Assembly: GCF_044142105.1 (NCBI RefSeq)
Contig: NZ_JBGTYM010000002.1
Coordinates: forward strand, 186,001 to 250,000
Length of the DNA stretch: 64,000 nucleotides
Origin: Pseudogemmobacter sp044142105
Lineage (GTDB): Bacteria > Pseudomonadota > Alphaproteobacteria > Rhodobacterales > Rhodobacteraceae
Reading direction: 5' to 3'
Shown: piece by piece, positions 49,952 through 59,286 of the stretch
Layout: every line of letters begins with the position of its first letter
Position numbering within the stretch: the stretch's first letter is position 1
Notes under the pieces: model-generated
Told to the model about the DNA's origin: nothing
Database searches by the model: none
Seen by the model: only the letters and a program-made list of their open reading frames with translations
Made by a program: the position numbers and the translations under genes

Positions 49952-52759
49952 ATGTATCCGGCGCCTTCGAGGCAGACACAGGTGGCGACCTTAACCGGGA
50001 ATTCGGGGAACAACTCCCTGACCGGCACGTCAAGCGCGGATCTTATTTCCGGGCTGGCGGGCAATGACTCGCTTTTCGGCGGCGGCGGCAATGACACGCT
50101 GATCGGCGGCAGCGGCAATGATCGGCTGGATGGCGGGTCCGGCACGGATACGGCCGATTACAGCGACAGCGCCGCTGCGGTGAATGTGAACCTGTCGAGC
50201 GGCACCGGCACGGGCGGCGATGCGCAGGGCGACACGCTGGTCTCGATCGAGAATCTGGTCGGGTCGGATTTCAACGACACGCTGAGCGGCAATTCCAGTG
50301 CCAACCTGCTGGAAGGCGGGACGGGCAATGACCTGATCGACGCGGGCAGCGGGGCGGATACGCTGATCGGCGGGGCGGGGGCAGACACGCTGTATGGCGG
50401 GTCGGGTACCGACTGGGTGCTGTATTCGTCTTCGGGCGCGGGGGTGACTGTCAGCCTTGCCACCGGCACGGGCTTGGGTGGCGATGCGCAGGGCGATGTC
50501 CTGTCAGGCATCGAGGCGCTGGGCGGGTCGAATTTCGCCGATACGCTGAGCGGCGACAACAGCGCCAATACGCTGGACGGCGGGGCGGGCAATGACCTTC
50601 TCTCCGGTGCGGGCGGCAGCGACGAGCTTTATGGGGGCGCGGGCAATGACACGCTGATCGGCGGGTCGGGCAGCGACGACCTTTTTGGCGGCGATGGCAT
50701 CGACACGGCCGATTACTCCGCCTCGACCGCGGGGGTGAATGTCAATCTCGACAGCGGGACGGGGTCGGGCGGCGATGCGTCGGGCGATGCGCTGTCGGCG
50801 ATCGAGAATGTCATCGGCAGCGCCTATAACGACACGCTCTATGGCGGGGCGGGGTCGAATGTCCTGTCGGGCGGCGAGGGGCGCGACGCGCTGTATGGCG
50901 GCGACAGCGACGACACGCTGATCGGGGGCGCCGGGGCGGACAGCCTTTATGGCGGCGAGGATCTGGACATTGCCGACTATTCCGCCTCGAACGCGGCGGT
51001 CAATGTCAACCTGACCGACTGGACTGCGACCGGCGGCCATGCCACGGGCGATGTGCTGCAGGGCATCGACGGGCTGACCGGCAGCGCCTTTGACGACACG
51101 CTGATCGGCTATGACGAAATGGGCCTGTCAGGCGATGTGTTCACCAACGTCTTCTATGGCGGGGCGGGCAACGACCTGATGGACGGCCGCGGCGGCAATG
51201 ACTCGCTCTACGGCGGCGCCGGCAATGACACCATCCTGGGCGGCGCGGGCGATGACACGCTGGCGGGCGACGAGGGCAATGACAGCCTGGATGGCGGCAC
51301 CGGCAATGACCTGATCGACGGGGGTGTGGGGAACGACACGCTGCTGGGCGGGGTGGGCAATGACACGCTTTATGGTGGCGATGGCGCCGACCGGCTGGAT
51401 GCGGGCGAGGGCAACGACCTGGCCGATGGCGGCCTGGGTCACGACACGCTGCTGGGCGGGCTGGGGCAGGATACGCTGTATGGTGGCGAGGGCAATGACA
51501 GCCTGGACGGCGGCGACGGCAATGACAGTCTGGATGGCGGGGCGGGGCAGGATTCGCTGTTCGGAGGGCTTGGCAATGACAGCCTGGCGGGCGGCGAGGG
51601 CAATGACAGCCTGGATGGCGGCGATGGTCAGGACACGTTGGATGGCGGTGCCGGGAATGACACGCTGCTGGGCGGGGCGGGGAACGATTCGCTTTATGGC
51701 GGGTCGGGGCAAGACAGCCTGGATGGCGGCATCGGCAATGACCGGCTGTATGGCGGCGATGGCAATGACACGCTGTCGGGCGGGGCGGGGAATGACCTGC
51801 TGGATGGCGGGGCGGGCGACGACTATCTGAGCGGCGGCGACGGGGCCGACACGCTGTATGGCGGTGACGGCAATGACACGCTGTCCGGCGGGATCGGCGA
51901 TGCGCTGTATGGCGGGGCGGGCAATGACGTTCTGAGCGGGCAGGGCGCCATGACGCTGTCGGGTGGCACGGGGTCCGATACGATCCTGGGCGGGGCCGGG
52001 CTGCTGGTTGACGGTTCGGAAGATGCCGATGACATGGACGTGCTGGATCTGCGCGATCTTGGCCCGTTCCGCATCGCCTATAACCCTTTGAATCCCGAAA
52101 ACGGCGTTGTCACTTTCTTCAGTTCCACCGGCCTGCCGACCGGAACGATGGTCTTCTCGAATATCGAGAAGGTGATTGCGTGTTTCACGCCGGGCACGTT
52201 GATCGCCTGCGAGGCGGGCGAGCGGCGGGTGGAAACGCTGCGGGCGGGCGATCGGGTGGTGACGCGCGATCACGGGGTGCAGGTGCTGCGCTGGGTGGGG
52301 CAGAAGCGGCTGGGCGCGGCGGAGCTGGCGGCGGATGCGCGGTTGAGGCCGGTGCGGATCGCGGCGGGGGCGCTGGGCGGTGGGCTGCCGCGGCAGGAGA
52401 TGCTCGTGTCGCGCCAGCACCGGATGCTGATGTCAGGGGCGCGGGCAGAGCTGCTGTTCGGCTCGGACGAGGTACTGGTGCGGGCCGAGCATCTGCTGGA
52501 TCTGCCGGGGATCGAGGTCGCGGAGGAAGGGGAGGTGATCTATGTCCATCTCCTCTTCGACCGCCATGAGATGGTGTTGGCCGATGGCGCCTGGAGCGAG
52601 AGCTTCCAGCCGGGCGACCGCACCGTGGCGGGGCTGGATGAGGCGGCGCGGGACGAGCTGCTGACGCTGTTTCCCGAATTGCGGGGGCTGGCCGGAGCCT
52701 GGCCCGCCGCAAGGCCGACTTTGAAGCGGCATGAGGCCAAGGTGCTGCTGGCGGCCTGA
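49952..52759 (+). CDS. Large secreted RTX calcium-binding protein with C-terminal Hint domain
   Basis: 935 aa. Residues about 15-720 consist of several dozen glycine-rich RTX nonapeptides of the form GGxGxDxLx arranged in blocks, which bind Ca2+ outside the cell and fold into beta-rolls; blocks are interleaved with DYS-x-NVNL segments. After a 30-residue linker, a Hint_2 domain starts at Cys744 (CFTPGTLIACEAGERRVETLRAGDRVVTRDHG) and includes MLVSRQHRMLM. There is no classical signal peptide, as expected for type I secretion. The Hint domain may self-process. No secretion genes are adjacent. The start is the first ATG in frame. Confidence 0.9.
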   Translation: MYPAPSRQTQVATLTGNSGNNSLTGTSSADLISGLAGNDSLFGGGGNDTLIGGSGNDRLDGGSGTDTADYSDSAAAVNVNLSSGTGTGGDAQGDTLVSIENLVGSDFNDTLSGNSSANLLEGGTGNDLIDAGSGADTLIGGAGADTLYGGSGTDWVLYSSSGAGVTVSLATGTGLGGDAQGDVLSGIEALGGSNFADTLSGDNSANTLDGGAGNDLLSGAGGSDELYGGAGNDTLIGGSGSDDLFGGDGIDTADYSASTAGVNVNLDSGTGSGGDASGDALSAIENVIGSAYNDTLYGGAGSNVLSGGEGRDALYGGDSDDTLIGGAGADSLYGGEDLDIADYSASNAAVNVNLTDWTATGGHATGDVLQGIDGLTGSAFDDTLIGYDEMGLSGDVFTNVFYGGAGNDLMDGRGGNDSLYGGAGNDTILGGAGDDTLAGDEGNDSLDGGTGNDLIDGGVGNDTLLGGVGNDTLYGGDGADRLDAGEGNDLADGGLGHDTLLGGLGQDTLYGGEGNDSLDGGDGNDSLDGGAGQDSLFGGLGNDSLAGGEGNDSLDGGDGQDTLDGGAGNDTLLGGAGNDSLYGGSGQDSLDGGIGNDRLYGGDGNDTLSGGAGNDLLDGGAGDDYLSGGDGADTLYGGDGNDTLSGGIGDALYGGAGNDVLSGQGAMTLSGGTGSDTILGGAGLLVDGSEDADDMDVLDLRDLGPFRIAYNPLNPENGVVTFFSSTGLPTGTMVFSNIEKVIACFTPGTLIACEAGERRVETLRAGDRVVTRDHGVQVLRWVGQKRLGAAELAADARLRPVRIAAGALGGGLPRQEMLVSRQHRMLMSGARAELLFGSDEVLVRAEHLLDLPGIEVAEEGEVIYVHLLFDRHEMVLADGAWSESFQPGDRTVAGLDEAARDELLTLFPELRGLAGAWPAARPTLKRHEAKVLLAA
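50060..51990 (+). repeat. Coding tandem repeat encoding RTX nonapeptides
   Basis: Roughly 27-bp units reading GGC-GGx-x-GGC-AAT-GAC-ACG-CTG and variants, giving GGxGNDTL. Longer duplicated blocks (for example around 51480-51640 with repeated GNDSLDGG) suggest recent internal expansion. Confidence 0.85.
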
Positions 52760-52772
52760 GGCGCCCCTTGGG

Positions 52773-53393
52773 TCAGGCGGCGCGGGTGGTGGCGGTCAGA
52801 AGGCCTGCCCCGATCAGCAGGCTGCCGCCGGTGCGGTTGACCCCGCGGATCACGCGGGGCGAGCGCACCAGCCGCCGGGCGCGCGATGCGACAAGCCCGT
52901 AGCCGAAGGCATTGGCAAAGGCCAGGGTCAGGAAGGTCGCTTCGAAGACCGCCATCTGGGTCCAGAAATCGCCCTTGTGGTCCAGGAACTGCGGCAGGAA
53001 GGCCACGAAGAAGGTGATGCTCTTGGGATTCAGGGCGGTCACCAGCCAGGCATGGGCCGTCATCCGGCCTGCGGCGGCGGGCGAGGTCACGGCCTCGACC
53101 TTCATCTCGTCCCCGGCGCGCCAGAGCTTTACCCCCAGCCAGATCAGATAGGCCGCGCCCAGAAGTTTGAGCACCGTGAACAGGGTCGCCGATGTGGCCA
53201 GAAGCGCGCCGATGCCCAGCATGGACAGGGTCATGGCGGTGAAATCGCCCAGGGCGACGCCGATGGACAGCGGCAGGGCCGCGCGCCAGCCCTGGCCCAG
53301 CGCATAGGAGACGACCAGAAGAATGGTCGGGCCAGGGATGACCAGCAGGATGGACGAGGCCGCGACGAAGGCGATCCAGGTTTCAAGACTCAT
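52773..53393 (-). CDS. LysE-family amino-acid exporter
   Basis: 206 aa, six predicted membrane helices. The N-terminal LVIPGPTILLVVSYALGQGWR, SIGVALGD and KLLGAAYLIWLGVKLWR, plus ALNPKSITFFVAFLPQF, are the RhtB/LysE family blocks. It exports amino acids or related metabolites; the substrate is not predictable. Convergent with the RTX gene, 13 bases apart. Confidence 0.92.
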   Translation of the reverse strand: MSLETWIAFVAASSILLVIPGPTILLVVSYALGQGWRAALPLSIGVALGDFTAMTLSMLGIGALLATSATLFTVLKLLGAAYLIWLGVKLWRAGDEMKVEAVTSPAAAGRMTAHAWLVTALNPKSITFFVAFLPQFLDHKGDFWTQMAVFEATFLTLAFANAFGYGLVASRARRLVRSPRVIRGVNRTGGSLLIGAGLLTATTRAA

Positions 53394-53493
53394 GGCGGCG
53401 GGCTCCTCTGTGTCGCAGAAGCCAGCACCGCTTTGGCGGTGCCGTCAAGCCGGTCTTCCCCTGCCGGACACGGGAGGACATGTGGGCCGCGAT

Positions 53494-55914
53494 CTAGCCG
53501 CGCAGCGTGCCGCCGGTGGCCTTGGCGACCTTGTCGATGATTTTGGCGGAAACCGCCTCGATCTCGGCTTCGGTCAGGGTCTTGTCGACGGGTTGCAGCC
53601 GCACGGTGAGGGCGAGGGATTTCTTGCCCGCGCCCATCTGCGCCTCGGCCTTGTCGCCGGTGAACTGGTCAAAGATCCGCACGCTTTCGATCAGCACCTT
53701 GTCGGCGCCCTGGGCGGCGTTCACGGCGGTCAGCGCCTCGACGCCCGCGTCGACGACAAAGGCGAAATCACGCTCGACCGCCTGCAGGTCGCTGATCGCC
53801 AGCGCAGGACGGGTGGGCGATTTGACCTTGGGCAACGGCACATTGGCCACCAGGACGGTAAAGGCCACGGCGGGCCCCTTGACGCCCATCGCCTGCAGGA
53901 CGCGGGGATGCAGCTCGCCATAAGTGGCCAGCGTGTTCGGCCCAAGGCCCACCACGCCGGAGCGGCCGGGGTGCCACCAGGCCGCGGCCTTGCGGCTGAT
54001 CTGGACCCGGGCGGGCGCGCCAAGGGCGGCCAGAACCGCCTCGGCATCGGCCTTGGCGTCGAAGACATCGACCGGGCGGCGCGAGCCATAGGGGTCGCGC
54101 GGCGCGGTGGCGCCGACCAGAAGGCCGGTCGCTTGCAGGTGTTGCTCGCCCGGCTCGCCGCCCTGGAAGACGGGGCCGACCTCGAACAGCGCCAGATCGG
54201 CGAAGCCGCGCGCCTGGTTGCGCGCCGCCGCGGCCAGAAGGCCGGGCAGAAGGTCAGGGCGCAGATGCGTCATCTCGGAGGAGATCGGGTTTTCCACCCG
54301 CACCGCCTCGGACCCGCCGCCGAACAGCGAGGCCGCCTTGGCCTCGATGAAGCTGTAGGTCACGCATTCATTGTAGCCCAAGGCCGCGATCTGCCGCCGC
54401 GCCGCCTTTTCGCGCACCTGCACCGGGGTCAGGATCGGCTTGGGCACGCCGGGCTGGCTGCGCTTCATCGGCGCGCCTTGCAGCTTGGTCAGGCTGGCGA
54501 CGCGGGCCACTTCCTCGACCAGATCGGCCTCGCCCAGCACATCGGGCCGCCACGAGGGCGGGGTGGCGTCATTGCCCTTCAGGGTGAAGCCAAGGGCGGT
54601 CAGGGTCTGGCGCTGTTCGGCCTCGGGGATATCCATGCCGACCAGGCTGATGACGCGGGCCGGGTTCAGCCGGTAGCTGCGGGTCGTGACCGGCACGGCG
54701 CCATCCAGCGCGACCGAGGAAGCCTCGCCGCCGCAGAGGTCGAGCACCATCTGCGTCGCCAGGTCCAGTCCGGGCAGGGTGAAGGCCGGGTCGATGCCGC
54801 GTTCGAAGCGGTAGCGGGCATCCGAGTTGATCTTCAGCGCGCGGCCGGTGGCGGCGATGGTGATCGGATCCCAATAGGCGCTTTCCAGGAAGACATTGAC
54901 CGTCTCTTCGGTGCAGCCCGAATGTTCGCCGCCCATGATGCCAGCAAGCGATTCCACGCCCGCATCATCGGAAATCGCCATCTGGCCGGGCGAGAGGCGA
55001 TAGGTTTTGCCATCCAGCGCCAGCATCTCTTCGCCGCCCTTGGCGGGGTGGATGCGCAGGGTGCCGCCCTGCACCTTGTCGGCGTCGAAGACGTGCAGGG
55101 GGCGGTTATAGCTGTAGGTGAAGTAATTGGTGATATCGACCAGCGTCGAGATCGGGCGCAGGCCGATCGCCTTGAGCCGCGCTTGCAGCCAATCGGGCGA
55201 GGGGCCGTTCTTGACGCCGCAGATCAGGCGGCCAGCGAAGATTGGACAGCCCTTTTCCTTGAGCGCCGGGTCGATCTGCACCGTCAGGGGCGAGGGGAAG
55301 CTGCCGTCGATCGCCGGGATCGCGATGGGCTTCAGCTTGCCCAGGCCGCGTGCCGCCAGATCGCGGGCGATGCCGTGGATGCCAAGCGCGTCGGGACGGT
55401 TCGGGGTGACCTTGATCTCGATCACCGGGTCGTTCAGCCCCTTGTAGTCGATGAAGCGCATGCCGAGCGGCGCGTCTTCGGGTAGGTCGATGATGCCGTT
55501 ATGGTCGTCGGACAGCATCAGCTCGCGTTCCGAGCAGAGCATCCCGTTCGAGTCGACGCCGCGGATATTGCCGGGCTTCAGGTCGACGCCGGTGCCGGGG
55601 ACATGGGTGCCGGGCGGGGCGAAGACGCCGACAAGGCCGGTGCGGGCATTGGGCGCGCCGCAGACAACCTGGATCTCTTCCATCGCCGTGCCGGGGCCGC
55701 CGGGATAGGTCGCCACACGGCAGACGCGCAGCCGGTCGGCATTGGGGTGCTGAACCGCCTCGATCACCTTGCAGATGCGGAAGGCGCCCAGGGCTTCGGC
55801 CGGGTTCTCGACGCCCTCGACCTCAAGGCCCAGATCGGTCAGCGCCTCGGCGATCTGATCGACCGAAGCGGTGGTGTCGAGATGGTCGGCAAGCCAGGAG
55901 AGGGTGAATTTCAT
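53494..55914 (-). CDS. pheT: Phenylalanyl-tRNA synthetase beta subunit
   Basis: 806 aa, full length. The N-terminal domain MKFTLSWLADHLDTTASVDQIAEALTDLGLEVEGVE is followed by the tRNA-binding EMAP-like domain (VCRVATYPGG...VVCGAPNARTGLVGVFAPPGTHVP), the B3/B4 editing domain (FAGRLICGVKNGPSPDWLQARLKAIGLRPISTLVDITNY), B5 domain and C-terminal ferredoxin-like anticodon-binding domain (FAFVVDAGVEALTAVNAAQGA). It forms an alpha2beta2 enzyme with PheS. No pheS lies immediately upstream: the 450 bp above it contain only a possible 48-codon ORF before the next plus-strand gene. Confidence 0.97.
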   Translation of the reverse strand: MKFTLSWLADHLDTTASVDQIAEALTDLGLEVEGVENPAEALGAFRICKVIEAVQHPNADRLRVCRVATYPGGPGTAMEEIQVVCGAPNARTGLVGVFAPPGTHVPGTGVDLKPGNIRGVDSNGMLCSERELMLSDDHNGIIDLPEDAPLGMRFIDYKGLNDPVIEIKVTPNRPDALGIHGIARDLAARGLGKLKPIAIPAIDGSFPSPLTVQIDPALKEKGCPIFAGRLICGVKNGPSPDWLQARLKAIGLRPISTLVDITNYFTYSYNRPLHVFDADKVQGGTLRIHPAKGGEEMLALDGKTYRLSPGQMAISDDAGVESLAGIMGGEHSGCTEETVNVFLESAYWDPITIAATGRALKINSDARYRFERGIDPAFTLPGLDLATQMVLDLCGGEASSVALDGAVPVTTRSYRLNPARVISLVGMDIPEAEQRQTLTALGFTLKGNDATPPSWRPDVLGEADLVEEVARVASLTKLQGAPMKRSQPGVPKPILTPVQVREKAARRQIAALGYNECVTYSFIEAKAASLFGGGSEAVRVENPISSEMTHLRPDLLPGLLAAAARNQARGFADLALFEVGPVFQGGEPGEQHLQATGLLVGATAPRDPYGSRRPVDVFDAKADAEAVLAALGAPARVQISRKAAAWWHPGRSGVVGLGPNTLATYGELHPRVLQAMGVKGPAVAFTVLVANVPLPKVKSPTRPALAISDLQAVERDFAFVVDAGVEALTAVNAAQGADKVLIESVRIFDQFTGDKAEAQMGAGKKSLALTVRLQPVDKTLTEAEIEAVSAKIIDKVAKATGGTLRG

Positions 55915-56112
55915 CGCATCCGTCTTTCTTCTGTGGCCCGGCGCCGGGGGCGCCGGTCTTGCGCGCCCGTCTTGTGCGCCAGTCCTGCGGGCAGGGAATT
56001 ACCGCAAAGGCGGCGGCAGGGGAAGGGCGGGGCTTGCTCGCCTCTGGGTGGCATTGGCTTCGCCACAGAAACGACATGTTTCAACCAGAGGCATTGCCAT
56101 TAGTTTGCCCTA

Positions 56113-56259
56113 ATGCGCTATAAGGGGTTCATGGAAGAGTGGTTGCGTATCCCGTATCGGCGCAGGCGCATTCCCGCATGGCGGATATGCACCTTGATGG
56201 CTGTAAGTTTCCTGATCCTCTGGGTCGGGGCCCCGATATTGTTCCCAGTGAGGCTTTAG
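56113..56259 (+). CDS. Possible single-helix membrane microprotein
   Basis: 48 aa open frame from ATG 56113. A basic N-terminal half (MRYKGFMEEWLRIPYRRRR) precedes a hydrophobic helix (TLMAVSFLILWVGAPILF). It fills otherwise empty sequence between pheT and the lipoprotein gene. GGGTTC... codons and AT-rich upstream sequence (TGCCATTAGTTTGCCCTAATG) are compatible with a real gene, but there is no clear ribosome site and no family evidence. Confidence 0.35.
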   Translation: MRYKGFMEEWLRIPYRRRRIPAWRICTLMAVSFLILWVGAPILFPVRL

Positions 56260-56367
56260 TTTCGTAACGATTTTCCGGCCCGGCACGCAGGCATCCCTTG
56301 CCTGGGGCCGGGCCGCATGGCAGCACATATTCCGGGCCGGGGACGCCGGCCGGGAGTATGCGCGCAT

Positions 56368-56937
56368 ATGTCGAAATGGATCGGTCTGGTCGCCGGGTTT
56401 GCGCTTCTGGCGGGCTGCGTGGCGGTGGACAGCGGCGGCGCCTTGCCGCGCGCGGCGTCTTTTCTGGGCGGCGAGATGAAGGTGATGGCCCCGCAGGGCT
56501 ATTGCATCGACCGCGCCGCCAGCCATGACGCGGCCGATGGCGCCGTGGTGCTGATGGGGCGATGCAGCGAAGCATCGACCGCGGCGCCCGCCCTGATCAC
56601 CCTGACAGCGGGAGGGCCGGGCTCGGCCGAGGTTCTGGGCCTGGGGGGCAAGGCGCTGAGCGACTATTTCACCTCTTCGCTTGGCCGGGCGGCGCTGGCG
56701 CGTGACGGCCGGGCCAGCTCGGTCAGGGTGTCATCGGCCGCAGTGTCGGGCGGGGTTTTCGTGATGCGGGTCGCCGACCGGCGTGCGGGTGAATATTGGC
56801 GCGCGATCCTGGGGCTGAAGGGGCGGCTGGTGACCATCTCGGTCACGGCACCGCAGGGGGCGGCCCTGCCCGCCGATCAGGGCCGCAAGATCCTTGATGC
56901 AGCGGTGAAAGGCTTCGAGGCCGCCAATGGCGGCTGA
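56368..56937 (+). CDS. Putative lipoprotein of unknown function
   Basis: 189 aa from ATG 56368. A lipoprotein signal peptide ends in the lipobox LLAGC (Cys17). The mature part is a mixed alpha/beta domain (APQGYCIDRAASHDAADGAVVLMGRCSE) with two cysteines that could pair. The C-terminal half contains FVMRVADRRAGEYWRAILGLKGRLVTISVTAPQG. I do not recognise the family. The next gene starts about 110 bp downstream in the same direction. Confidence 0.7.
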   Translation: MSKWIGLVAGFALLAGCVAVDSGGALPRAASFLGGEMKVMAPQGYCIDRAASHDAADGAVVLMGRCSEASTAAPALITLTAGGPGSAEVLGLGGKALSDYFTSSLGRAALARDGRASSVRVSSAAVSGGVFVMRVADRRAGEYWRAILGLKGRLVTISVTAPQGAALPADQGRKILDAAVKGFEAANGG

Positions 56938-57044
56938 GGCCTGGGGCGGCTTGGCTTGGCAGGACTTTTCAAGTCTAGTGGGAATCGTTTCCAGTGGTTC
57001 AACAATGCCGGCAAATGCCGGCGAAAGGACGCAAGGCAGGGTTG

Positions 57045-57818
57045 ATGGCGGGGCGGTTTGACAAGCTGATGGACCGGCTGGTCTTTCGCCGCGTCCTTGC
57101 GCGCTGGGCGCGGGTGGCCGAAGACGCCCCGCTGATGAGCCTCGAGGCGCTGCGCAGCCAGCGCGCCCGCGCCCGGCAGATGCGGCGCGAGCTGGACCGG
57201 GTCATCCATCAGGCCGAATACCGGCTGGCCCTGCCGGTGATCGGCGCCACGGCGATCCGCAAGCCCACCGGCAGCGACTGGGCCTGGCGACCCGATCTCT
57301 GGAAGGGCAAGATCCCGGTGCCGGGCCTGTCCTCGGTCGCAGGCCGTACCCAGATCTGCGAGGGCGGAACGATCTTTCACGATTGCCGCAGATCAGAGCT
57401 GACCGTCCGCCAGATCCGCAATTCGCGGCAGTCCGACGTGGCGCCCTTTGGCTTTCGCATGGATGTGTTCCGCTTTGACGGGTCTTTCCTGTCGCTGGTG
57501 CTGGACCTGCCGCCCGAGGCGGCGCTGGGCCTGAAGCTGCGGCATCTGATCCGGCTGGATGTGATCGTCGAGATGGAAAAGCCGCTGGAAATCTTTGCCC
57601 GGCTCAACGTCAAGCACGGGCCGAATGTCGAGCAGATCGTCCGGGAATTGCCGCTGAACGAGGAAGAGGTGATGGTCGAATTCGATCTGGCCTATACCAA
57701 GGTGAACGAGAAGCGGATCGAGAAGCTGTGGATCGACCTGATCTTCGAAGGCCCCGAGATGAACCAGATCATCCTGCGGGACGTGACGGTCAGTCGCAGA
57801 CCAAGAGCGGAGCTGTAA
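57045..57818 (+). CDS. Conserved Rhodobacterales protein (possibly DUF6478)
   Basis: 257 aa from ATG 57045; GTG 56994 would add 17 residues. No membrane helix. A basic helical N-terminus (FDKLMDRLVFRRVLARWARVAEDAPLMSLEALRSQRARARQMRRELDRVIHQAE) precedes a beta-rich domain (GTIFHDCRRSELTVRQIRNSRQSDVAPFGFRMDVFRFDGSFLSLVLDLP) that looks like a carbohydrate- or lipid-binding sandwich. From memory it resembles DUF6478, unverified. It is followed two bases later by the 123-aa gene, so the two form an operon. Confidence 0.68.
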   Translation: MAGRFDKLMDRLVFRRVLARWARVAEDAPLMSLEALRSQRARARQMRRELDRVIHQAEYRLALPVIGATAIRKPTGSDWAWRPDLWKGKIPVPGLSSVAGRTQICEGGTIFHDCRRSELTVRQIRNSRQSDVAPFGFRMDVFRFDGSFLSLVLDLPPEAALGLKLRHLIRLDVIVEMEKPLEIFARLNVKHGPNVEQIVRELPLNEEEVMVEFDLAYTKVNEKRIEKLWIDLIFEGPEMNQIILRDVTVSRRPRAEL

Positions 57819-57820
57819 GC

Positions 57821-58192
57821 ATGTCGGGCGACCTGAAGCTGACGCAGACGCGTATCCGGGCCGGGATCTGGGAGGGCGTGCTTTCGGGCGCGGGCGCGCA
57901 GGCGCCGAAGATCGAGGTGCTGCATCTGGAGAAGCCGCTGTCCGGCGTCGCGGTGATGCCGGTGCCGGGGCGCGAGGGTGAATGCGCGGTGCGGGTGCCG
58001 ATCCCGCCCGAGGTGCTGAGCGAGGGGGTGCAGACCTTCCTCATCCGCGCAGGCAGCGAGACGCTGGCGCATTTCACCGTGATCACCGGCGTCGCCATGG
58101 AAGACGACCTGCGCGCCGAGATCGATCTGCTGCGGGCCGAGCTGGACATGCTGAAACGCGCCTTCCGGCGGCATTGCCTGGAATCGATGTAG
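57821..58192 (+). CDS. Small beta-domain/coiled-coil protein, partner of the preceding gene
   Basis: 123 aa from ATG 57821. Residues 1-85 form a beta-rich domain (IRAGIWEGVLSGAGAQAPKIEVLHLEKPL...VRVPIPPEVLSEGVQTFLI); residues 95-120 form a helix (EDDLRAEIDLLRAELDMLKRAFRRH) with heptad Leu, likely for dimerisation. No named family. Tight linkage suggests it works with the preceding protein. Confidence 0.65.
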   Translation: MSGDLKLTQTRIRAGIWEGVLSGAGAQAPKIEVLHLEKPLSGVAVMPVPGREGECAVRVPIPPEVLSEGVQTFLIRAGSETLAHFTVITGVAMEDDLRAEIDLLRAELDMLKRAFRRHCLESM

Positions 58193-58212
58193 GCTGTCGG
58201 GTTGCCCCGGAC

Positions 58213-59286
58213 CTAGGGGCGTCGCGCCTTGCCCTCTTCTGCCGCGCTGAGTTCGGCGGCGTCCAGCAGGCGCTGCAATTCCGTGCCGCTGGCGAAATCA
58301 GGCTCGGCCCGGCCCTCGCCGCGGATCGCGGCGATGAAACGCTGGTAGATCGTCGGCACGTCGGGGCAGTCGACCGTCCGCCAGGTCGCGGTCAGGCGGT
58401 CGTCGCCCAGGCAGGCGCGCAGCATGCTGGTGGCATTCTCGAAGCTGACCTCAAGCCCCCCCTTGGTGCCGTAGATCCGCAGCCGCAGATCATTCAGGTG
58501 GCCGGTGGCGAAGCGGGTGGCATGGACGGTGCCCAGGGCGCCCCCGGCGAGACGAAGCTGCATGGTCACGCTGTCATTGGCGTCGAGACGATACGCGCCG
58601 ATCCGCCCGCCAGGCGCCTTGTCGAAAGTGGCCAGCCGGGCCGAAATCTCGGTCGCCGCCTCGCCGGCGATGAAGGTGGCGAAGTCGAGGATATGGATGC
58701 CGACATCTCCCAGCACGCCCTTGGAGCCATGCGCGGTGGAGAGCCGCCACAGCCATTGCGGCTCGGTCTGCCAGTCGCCCCAGGCGGGCTGGGTGAGCCA
58801 GCTTTGCAGATAGGAGGCCTCGAAATGCCGCACCGCGCCGATGGCGCCGTCGCGCACCAGCGATGCCGCCTTTTGCAGCGCCGGGACATTGCGATAGCTG
58901 AGGTTGACCATATTCACCACGCCCGCCAGCGCGGCGGCGCGCTGCATGGTCGCGGCATCGCCGGCATTGGTGGCCAGGGGTTTTTCGCACAGCACATGCT
59001 TGCCGGCGAGGAGAAGCGGCAGGGTGGTCGGGCAATGCGCAGCATCGGGGGTCACATTGGCCGCGGCGTCGAATTCACCCCAGGCAAGGGCCTCTTCGAG
59101 ATTGGCAAATCCGCGCGGGATGGCGTGGGTCTTGCAGAACGCCGCAAGGGGGTCGGGGCGGGGGTCGACCCCCGCCACCAGCTCGACGCCAGGAATGGCG
59201 GTGAAGTTTTCGGCGTGGGTGTTGGCCATGCCGCCGGTGCCGAGGATGAGCAGGCGGATCGGTTTTTCTGTAGTTTTTTCAGTCAT
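58213..59286 (-). CDS. Gfo/Idh/MocA-family oxidoreductase
   Basis: 357 aa. N-terminal Rossmann domain LLILGTGGMANTHAENF and the conserved EKPLATN motif (CEKPLATNAGDAATMQRAA), followed by the C-terminal alpha/beta substrate domain with GDVGIHILDFATF, whose His is the likely catalytic residue. The family oxidises or reduces sugars and inositols with NAD(P). Coupled to the ThuA gene by an ATGA overlap, as in trehalose/glucoside 3-keto pathways. Confidence 0.92.
   Translation of the reverse strand: MTEKTTEKPIRLLILGTGGMANTHAENFTAIPGVELVAGVDPRPDPLAAFCKTHAIPRGFANLEEALAWGEFDAAANVTPDAAHCPTTLPLLLAGKHVLCEKPLATNAGDAATMQRAAALAGVVNMVNLSYRNVPALQKAASLVRDGAIGAVRHFEASYLQSWLTQPAWGDWQTEPQWLWRLSTAHGSKGVLGDVGIHILDFATFIAGEAATEISARLATFDKAPGGRIGAYRLDANDSVTMQLRLAGGALGTVHATRFATGHLNDLRLRIYGTKGGLEVSFENATSMLRACLGDDRLTATWRTVDCPDVPTIYQRFIAAIRGEGRAEPDFASGTELQRLLDAAELSAAEEGKARRP

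Noticed and set aside
50060..51990. Regular repeats that could suggest a CRISPR or satellite array
   Set aside because: The repeats are in frame, vary at third positions, and encode RTX nonapeptides; there are no unique spacers.
53323..55485. 720-aa open frame on the plus strand
   Set aside because: Antisense to pheT, with no recognisable domain.
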